A DNA stretch of 35,000 nucleotides from Anaeromyces robustus. Lineage: Eukaryota > Neocallimastigomycota > Neocallimastigomycetes > Neocallimastigales > Neocallimastigaceae. Within the stretch, counting starts at the first letter, position 1. Every line of letters begins with the position of its first letter. A program made the translations under genes and the position numbers. Shown here in pieces: positions 26,450-35,000 of the stretch. The DNA lies in contig MCFG01000026.1 in NCBI GenBank assembly GCA_002104895.1, positions 195,001 to 230,000 on the forward strand, in the 5' to 3' direction. The notes under the pieces were generated by a model that was not told the DNA's origin, did no database searches, and saw nothing but the letters and a program-made list of their open reading frames with translations.

Positions 26450-28439
26450 AAAATAATAAATAAATAAACATTATTATATATTTACGTTTATATATATTTC
26501 TTGAATTAATTAACTTGAAAATGAATTATTATATTTAATTTATTTCTTTGATTATTAGTGTAAAAATATTATATAAAACTATATAATATTTTATTACTGT
26601 GATTAATATAATATTATTGCATTGGTTAATTATTTAATAGAATTATTTATATAATTATAATAATAATTAAATAATAATTAGAATTAAGTATTTAAAATTA
26701 AGTTTTTTGAAAAAAAAAAGTATTAAGATAAAAAAAAATTTATATATATTATCTCTTTTTTTTTTTTTTTTTTATCTATTAAATTATAATTTACAAACTA
26801 AATAAAAAAAAAATAAAGAAAAATAAATAATAAAAAAAAAAAAAAAAGGATAAAAGAAAAAAACTATTAGGATATTATAAACAAAAAAAAAGGTTTTATT
26901 TTTTATTATTATTATTTATTATATTATTTTTATTATACTTGTTTATTTATTATTTATTTATTATTTATTTATTATTTATTTATTTATTTAGTTATTTATT
27001 TATTTATTTTTTTATTTATTTATTTATTTAGTTATTTATTATGAAAATATTGTTTATTGTTTATTATTAAATAATATTATAATTGTTATATTATTATTAT
27101 TTATTATATATTTAATTATAATTATTTATATATTTATTATAATTATTTATATATTTATACATTTAAATTATATATATTTATTATATTATTTAATTGAAAT
27201 ATATTTATACTTTTATATATATAAAATAATTTATAATTAAAAAAAAAAAAAAAAAAAAGAGTATTTAATAAATCTTTAAAAATGTAAAAATGTTATATAT
27301 ATTATAATATAATTATAATATATTATAAATATATAATTTATGTGATGATATTGAAACAAATTAAATTGGTTTTTATATTGAATTATGAATTAATAAAAAT
27401 AAATATTATAAATAATTAGGACATTTCTTTAATACTAACTTTAAATATAAAATATTTAAAAAAAAATATTTAAATAAAATAGAATATATTACAATATATC
27501 AATATAATATATTATAAATCTAATTAAATTGTTTTTTTTCGAAGACTCCCAAATGTCATGCTTAAAGTTAAACTATTATGGGTAAAGTATATGGTTATTG
27601 TGAAAAAAAAAAAAAAAAAAAAGAAATTAACACATCAAATAATAATTTTATATGTTATATTTTCATTATTAATATTTATTAATATTTATTAAATAATAAT
27701 TTTTTTAGTATTACAAATTTAATAATATTTATCATCCCTATTTCATATTTCATATAAATAGAAATATGAATCATCCAAAAATTTTTATAGTAAAATCATT
27801 GATATTTAATAGATAATATTTAATATCAAACATTATTTATTAATAAATGGATTTGCTTAATCATAATAACAACAAAATATTATAATTATAATAAAGTTAT
27901 TTATTATTTATTATTTATTTTATTATTTTTGTTTATTTTATTACCTAATTATTATTTATTATTTACTATTATTATTTTTTTAAAAAATAAATACATAAAA
28001 TATTAAAACTGTATATTAATATAATACATCACATACATTATTCAATTCAAAAAAATATTATTAAAATTATCAATGGAAGTTGAATTGATTGTTTCATATT
28101 ATAATCTGTGTTTTTCCATATAGATTCTAAATATTCAGTGGTTATCGATTCAAACAATAACAGTTATTGGAATCATTTCATTTAATTAAAAGGTTTATAA
28201 AATAAACTTGGATTTATTATTATAAATTAAATAGGTGATGATAACAACGTTTTATTATAACAAAATAAAAATAATTATTTTTAATTAATATATCTTTTTC
28301 ACTTTTATATATTATGTATTCTGGATTTTTTATTATATTGGTAAATTTATTTTTATTTAAATAACTATTTTTGAAATATTTACGAAATTCTAATATTTAT
28401 ATATACCTTTATCAAGAGTATAGTATTTTTTTAAAACTA
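25373..28439. other. Long AT-rich intergenic region
   Basis: The promoter of the minus-strand CYRI gene should lie just above 25372, beside a T run (about 25411-25433). Also seen: an A run at 25797-25817, a run of 37 A at 26411-26447, ATTT-type repeats near 26939-27035 and mixed-sequence islands near 26275-26300 and 27540-27600 with no open frame. No gene supported. Confidence 0.55.
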
Positions 28440-28960
28440 TAATTTAAACCAAATAAATCTTTATTACCAAACCATAATTCATTTTCATCAGTTCTTTTGT
28501 ATTTTTCTATATTTAATATCTTAAAATTTTTAACTTTTCGGTAACATTATACATTTTTAAATAGGGTTTAAATGATAAATCATTTGTTGAAATAGATTTT
28601 TTAGAATATAGGAAATATAATGTATCATCACCACAAAAACTATTAAAACAAACTTCAATATATTTATTTTCCCGCTTAAAATATAAAACATTTGAGTTAT
28701 ATAATTTAGAAGAATATTGTTTTAGTATATTTAATTGGTAAAAAAGACCAATATGAAATATAGATGTACAATCATCATTATAATTAATATATATATTATT
28801 CAATATACATTATAAAGTATTAATATCTCTATTAAAATAATATTTAATAATATTAAAACATTCATATCTATTTTATATATTTTATATCCATCTAAAGGAA
28901 GTTTATATATTAATTCAATATCACAAGTTTTATTATTTAATTATTTATAAAATAATTCAG
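28440..28960 (-). pseudogene. Decayed coding region, unrecognised
   Basis: Several minus-strand open pieces lie side by side: one near 28900-28960 (contains TCDIELIYKLPLDGY), a main one of 96 codons at 28803-28513 (contains SNVLYFKRENKYIEVCFNSF) and one near 28520-28440 (contains ENELWFGNKDLFGLN). All have a protein-like residue mix, but they are not in one frame, no ATG heads the main piece and no clear splice pairs were found. The simplest reading is a gene that has decayed with a few breaks. No family was recognised. It carries some Cys but not the paired-Cys modules of the gene at 31.7-34.0 kb. Confidence 0.4.
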
Positions 28961-30779
28961 TATTTTTTTTCTCTTCTTAAATTCATTATATATATATATA
29001 TATAATTTTTATTAATTAGTATTTTACCAAAAAAAAAAAAAAAAAGCATTTTATAAAAATATATTATTATTAATAATATATTATTAAAGGATATAAAAAT
29101 TTTGTTAATACAGAATTAGATATTTAATTATAATTATATTGTTTTATATAATTTTAACATTTTACTAAGAATTAAGAAGAAAAGTAATTGACTCATTATT
29201 ATTATATGACTTTCATTTTTATAAAAAAAAAAGCCTTTATTTTTCCCCATCATTAACAATTAATAATATTTATAATTTATATATAAATTTAAAATTCATA
29301 CTATTTTTCCTAAAAATATTATTAAAAATAATTAAAATTATTTATTATTATTATTATTTATTATTATTATTATTTTTAATATTATTATTATTATTATTAA
29401 CCATTGTTATTATTCTTTTATTATTATTAATTATTAATTATTATTATTATTATTATAATTTATTCAATAATATGTTAATTGAATAATATATATAAACAAT
29501 ATATTAAAAATGTAAATTAATATAAAAAAATAGTAAATTCGTCCATTTAATGTTTTTTTTTAATTTGATTCAAAAAATTTATACATTATTGAATAAATAT
29601 AATTTATATATTTCATTCTATTAAAACAATATATTCAAGTACATTCATCAATAAACATTTATATTAAATAAAATAAAACAAAATAAAATAAAATTAATTA
29701 ATTATAAACTCAAAAATTATAAGAAATATTATTACAAAATTAAAATTGTTTATATTATTATTTATTAAAAACATATTATTAAATTATATTATATTATATT
29801 TTATTTTATTTTATTATATTATATATAATTCAATATATTTATATAATAAATAAGAATTAATTTAATATATCTAAATAATATTAAAAAAAGAAGAAAAAAA
29901 AATGTTTATATTTTTTAGTAACTTTTTATTTATATTTATAGATTAATATTATTTTATTCTTTATAATATGTATGAATAACAATTTTTAAAATAAGACAAA
30001 TAATATAATAATAAATTACTATTGAATTGAATTAAATAACTTATTTTTTAGTTATGAAAAATAAGAAAGAATATAAGTTATATGTCAACTATTTAAAAAA
30101 AAAGAGTTAAATACACGTAGACATTAGATTTTTTTATTAAATTATTTAAATGAGTTATTTTTAGTTTTAAGAACTAACAATTACTTTCTTTTTTGTATTA
30201 TTGCATATTATTATAATTAAATTACTATCATCTGAATGATATTAATTAAATCAATTTTTTTTTATTACTGAATATTTTAATATATAAGTTCAAATAGTAA
30301 TCTTTTATTTTATATTTTTATACAACTAAATTTTATTCATTATGATTTTTTATTTTATTAACCCTATATTATTGATGTAATAAATAGTTTTTAATTATTA
30401 ATATAGTAGATACTTTTTTTTTTTTTTGATTGTTTGTCTGAATGAAAATGTTAAAAAAGTATTATAACAATTTATAATATCTAATAAAACATTGATAGCG
30501 TTTTCTAAAAGATAATATTTAAAAAAAAAAAACATTTATATATTTAAATAAAATAAAATTTTTGTATACATTAATTATTATAAATATAAAAATTAATGTT
30601 ACACATGCATAAAATAATTAATATAATATTTACAAATGTATTGTTGACCATAAAACTTTTTAAAACTTTAAATTAATATAAATATAAATATATGAAATAT
30701 ATAAAAAAATATATATAATATATATTTATATAAAAAAAAAATATTATTTAATTTCATCATATGAAAAATTGAATTTTTT
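28961..30779. other. AT-rich intergenic region
   Basis: No gene supported. ATT triplet tracts at about 29340-29455, and TTTTA/ATATT repeats near 29785-29825. The rest is A/T-dominated single-copy DNA. Confidence 0.55.
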
Positions 30780-31640
<861 letters not shown>

Positions 31641-31720
31641 AATAAATATATAAATAAATAAATATCATAATTTAAATAATAAATAATAAATAATAAATAA
31701 ATAAAATATATAAAAAGAAA

Positions 31721-32746
31721 ATGGAGAAAAACCTTTTTTTTCTATTATTATGTAATTTTTTATAATTGTATTTATAATGTTTTTTTTTTTTTTTTTCTTA
31801 TTTATTATTAATTTTATTTTATAATTATTTTATATCATTATAATTATTATCGAAAAAAATATAAATATAATAATAATTGAAATAAATTAGTTTTTTATAA
31901 TATATCTGTATGTTGGTCTATATTTGTATGTAAAAAAAATCTGGTAGTAAGAGAGGAAAATGGTTTTTATTATGGTATAGAAGATGGTGAGGTATATATT
32001 ATTAATGACATAAAAAATTTTATTGAGTACTTAATTTAAAACTTAAATTTAAAATTTCGATACTTAATATAAAATTAATACTTAATATATAGTATTAATA
32101 TTTGATATTTAAAACTTAACACTTAATTTTCGATTAATACTTAATAATTAATACTTAAATAATTAATAGGAATGCATAATTATTCTACAAAATCAAGAAA
32201 GAATTGAAAAACGAGGATATTTTGATACATGTAATGAATGTAATGTTAAAAAATATCATGACTCTGTATTTTATGGTTATAATAATGATAATACGGAGGT
32301 ATAAAAAAAAAATTTTTTTTTTTTGTTTATGAAAAATTAATGATGTTTGGTACTATTATTCATATTATTATTATTATTATTATTGTTAATTTTATTTTTA
32401 ATATTGATTTATCGAAAAATATTTTATTAATTTAAAATGGAAAAATATTTTATATTATAATAGATATGTCAAGTAGATTTAAATCATTGTAATGATTATA
32501 ATGGTCTTCCTGATATGGAAATAGTGAACAAAGGTTTTTGCAGATTTTGTTACTATCATAGATTTGAAAATCAATTATATATTGGTTATGAAAATGGACA
32601 TGTAATTAAAAATAAAGATTTATTATTACTAATTTTACTATTACAATATTATAATTATTCTTTATTATTATTATTATTGAGTATTACTTCTTCTTCTTCT
32701 TCTTCTTATTATTATTATTCTTATTATTCTTATTCTAATTCTTCTT

Positions 32747-32777
<31 letters not shown>

Positions 32778-33002
32778 TTATTATTATTATTCTTTTTCTT
32801 TTTCTTATTCTTATTATTCTTATTATTTTTATTCTTATTCTTATTATTCTTTTATATATATATATTATTATATTATTATTATTATTATTAATTTTATTCT
32901 TATTCTTATTATTCTTTTATATATATATATTATTATATTATTATTATTATTAATTTTATTCTTATTCTTATTATTTACATATATATTATTATATTATTAT
33001 TA

Positions 33003-33099
<97 letters not shown>

Positions 33100-34005
33100 A
33101 ATTTATTTATTTATTTTTTTTTAATATTAAAATATAATTATTAAAATAAATACAAATATTATTAATATAGGAATGTTTACTAGATATGAATTTTTGTACT
33201 AAAGCAAATGTAAATGGATATTGTACTTGGTGTAAACCTTTTACTGAAGTAAATGTTAAAGTTATTATGTCATCTCATGTAGTTCATTTAAAGTCTGAAG
33301 ATGCTTTTGGAGAAGTAAATATTATCATTTTCATATTTTTATATTTTATTTGTTATGATTATGATTATAGTAACAATTTGTTTTTATTTATATTGCTTCA
33401 TTTATAATATATTATAAAAGGAGTGTAATCTTAATATAACAAAGTGTGGTTATTTCAATATGAGAAATTATAATAAAACTAGAAGGATATGCACGTATTG
33501 TACAGTAGTAGACCATAATAAAGAAATAAATATGTATTATGGTCGTGAAGATTATAAAGTATATAATAAAAAAAAATTTTTTTTTTCTTTCTTTCTTTTT
33601 TTTAATAGATATAAATAAATATAAATATAATAAATTTTTATAATATTTATAAGATTGCCATTATTTAATATTTAAATGTTATAATATATTCATTTAATAT
33701 TCTTTTTTATTTAAGAAATGTGAAATTGAAAAAGAAAAATGCTCAGTTGAAATAGAAAAGTACGAAAATTTTATAAAAAATAATAATTCAGGAAGTCTTT
33801 TAAATGTATCGTATTTGAATATAAATATTTTATCTTATGTAAGTTATTTTTAAAAATATTAAATTTTATTAATATTTTAGTATATATTTTAAATGTATAT
33901 AATTAAATTATTTAAAAACTTTTATTATTCCATCTCTCTTTCTTTTTTTTTTTAATAAATTTATAGTTTATATTGTTGCTATTTTTAATAAATATCTTTG
34001 TATAA
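31721..34005 (+). CDS. Secreted Cys-rich module protein with likely GPI anchor, unrecognised family
   Basis: Eight plus-strand exons keep one frame: 31721-31751, 31891-31991, 32170-32298, 32464-32601, 33171-33314, 33421-33558, 33716-33838 and 33967-34005 (stop TAA), giving 280 residues. The start MEKNLFFLLLFFYNISVC has a basic residue and then a hydrophobic core, like a signal peptide. Four following exons of 43-48 codons, all phase 0 at both ends, each encode one module. The pattern is Glu/Ile-Cys-x6-Cys (lost in the first), a variable middle, Cys-x2-Cys, then often Tyr-Tyr/Ile-Gly-x-Glu-Asp/Asn near the end (CRFC...YIGYENGH; CTYC...YYGREDYK). Exon 2 ends with the same kind of piece, YYGIEDGE. 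The last two exons give a Ser/Asn-rich stretch and a hydrophobic end, FILLLFLINIFV, with nothing after it, as in GPI signals; a tail-less membrane segment is the alternative. No family is recognised. The layout (signal, Cys repeats, C-terminal anchor) suits a cell-surface binding or structural protein. Confidence 0.75.
32690..33097 (+). repeat. Pyrimidine-rich TTC/TAT/ATT microsatellite inside an intron
   Basis: The 569-base intron 32602-33170 of the Cys-module gene is filled with TCT, TAT and ATT triplets. It includes a duplicated segment around TTTTATTCTTATTCTTATTATTC (about 32891 and 32955) and a pure ATT run of about 90 bases to 33097. Its sense strand is almost free of G. The other introns of the gene are 107-178 bases. 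Confidence 0.9.
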
Positions 34006-34315
34006 AATTCAAATGAATCTTATAAAGTAAATAAGTTAAATGCAATACTTCAATGAGAAAATATTTAAGCAGTGTATGAATATTCAAATGAAATTTATGG
34101 ATTGTATAAATATAACTTTTTTTGATTGAAAGATATAACAAAAACAAGAAACGATGAATATTAAACATAAATGAAACTAAAAAAAGAGAATTATAAATTA
34201 TAAATTAAAAACAAAAATAAATAATATTAAACGTAAGAATAATAATTAAAATGATAAAAAAAAAAGTTAACAGTTATAATTAAAAGCAAAAGTTAATAAA
34301 TAAATAAATAAATAA

Positions 34316-34403
<88 letters not shown>

Positions 34404-35000
34404 TAAAATGATAAAAAAAAAAAAGTAAAAAGTTAACAGTTATTTATATAATGATTACTTAGATATAATTGAAATATAACAAATTACGAACTAAATGTAG
34501 TAATTAAAAAAGTTGTAAAATTAATATTCAAATTAATCATTTATAAAAAAAAATTTTTTTTATATAATAAATCTTTTACATATAAATTAAGATATTGTAA
34601 TATATATATATATACATGTATTTATTGTAATAAAATTTAATGAAAAATATATATAAAAAAAAGTTTTTTTTATTATAATTGCAATTATGATTAATAATAT
34701 TACTATTAGAGTTTTTATGTAATTTAAATGTAATTAATTTAATCAATTAATATTTAATATTTTTTGTGTTATTTATTATTCTTATAATATTATTGTTATT
34801 TTATTGAGGAAAAGAAAAAAAAATTACATTGATTAATAAAATTGTTAAAATAAAATTAAAATAATAAATAACATTTAATTATATCCTTTAAAGTTTGAAT
34901 AATATCTGATAAAATGATTGTTTATTCTCTTCATTAAACGGTTTGATTTAATGGTAGAAAAGGTAGAAAAAAAAAAAAAAAGTTTTATAAAAATTTAAGA
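34006..35000. other. 3' flank of the Cys-module gene and AT-rich DNA
   Basis: Bases 34006-34200 are mixed in sequence and probably the 3' UTR. An AAT microsatellite of about 28 copies lies at 34318-34402, flanked on both sides by a near-identical segment, AATTAAAATGATAAAAAAAA(AA)GT...TAACAGTTAT (34244-34277 and 34402-34443). No gene seen to the end of the window. Confidence 0.55.

Noticed and set aside
32515-33144. 209-codon plus-strand open frame with long Ser, Tyr and Ile runs
   Set aside because: Exon 4 of the Cys-module gene read through into a microsatellite intron; a GTAATT donor at 32602 and the next phase-0 exon at 33171 fit far better.

Overview
The window is extremely AT-rich eukaryotic DNA. 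Genes are broken into many small exons by short introns (GTAAGT/GTAAAT-type donors, TAG/AAG acceptors). Between genes there is almost only A and T, with homopolymer runs over 30 bases and ATT/ATTT microsatellites. The base composition, intron style and gene content (SCAR/WAVE, CYRI and an SR splicing factor) fit an early-diverging zoosporic fungus. The anaerobic gut fungi (Neocallimastigomycota) are the best guess; an amoebozoan such as Dictyostelium is less likely. The taxon is an inference.

Six genes can be reconstructed by hand, all with reading frame kept across every splice. From left to right: (1) minus strand 1367-3513, a 442-residue low-complexity protein with seven PPGG motifs like those of the Jupiter/HN1 and SPIRAL1 microtubule-associated proteins; (2) minus strand 7235-9339, a 328-residue SR protein (RRM, SWQDLKD-type RRM, RS tail) with a 14-nt micro-exon and an intronic array of tandem TTTTAG acceptor-like units; (3) plus strand 11963-14812, a 455-residue SCAR/WAVE actin nucleation-promoting factor; (4) minus strand 16284-20396, a Rho-family GEF (IQ-like motif, DH, PH, long Ser-rich tail), N-terminus uncertain; (5) minus strand 23600-25372, a complete 318-residue CYRI (FAM49) protein, the Rac1-binding antagonist of SCAR/WAVE; (6) plus strand 31721-34005, an unrecognised 280-residue secreted Cys-rich repeat protein in which each module is one phase-0 exon, with a signal peptide and a hydrophobic C-terminal tail that looks like a GPI signal.

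The most interesting feature is genes 3-5. An activator of Arp2/3 (SCAR), a candidate activator of its upstream GTPase (RhoGEF) and the dedicated brake on the same pathway (CYRI) lie within 13.4 kb with no other recognisable gene between them. This resembles a Rac-SCAR-Arp2/3 control cluster.

The right end (28-34 kb) holds decayed coding relics. One (30.8-31.6 kb) looks like a degraded tandem copy of the Cys-module gene next to it. The left end also has short coding-like islands that may be gene relics. No tRNA, rRNA, CRISPR array or recognisable transposon was seen.
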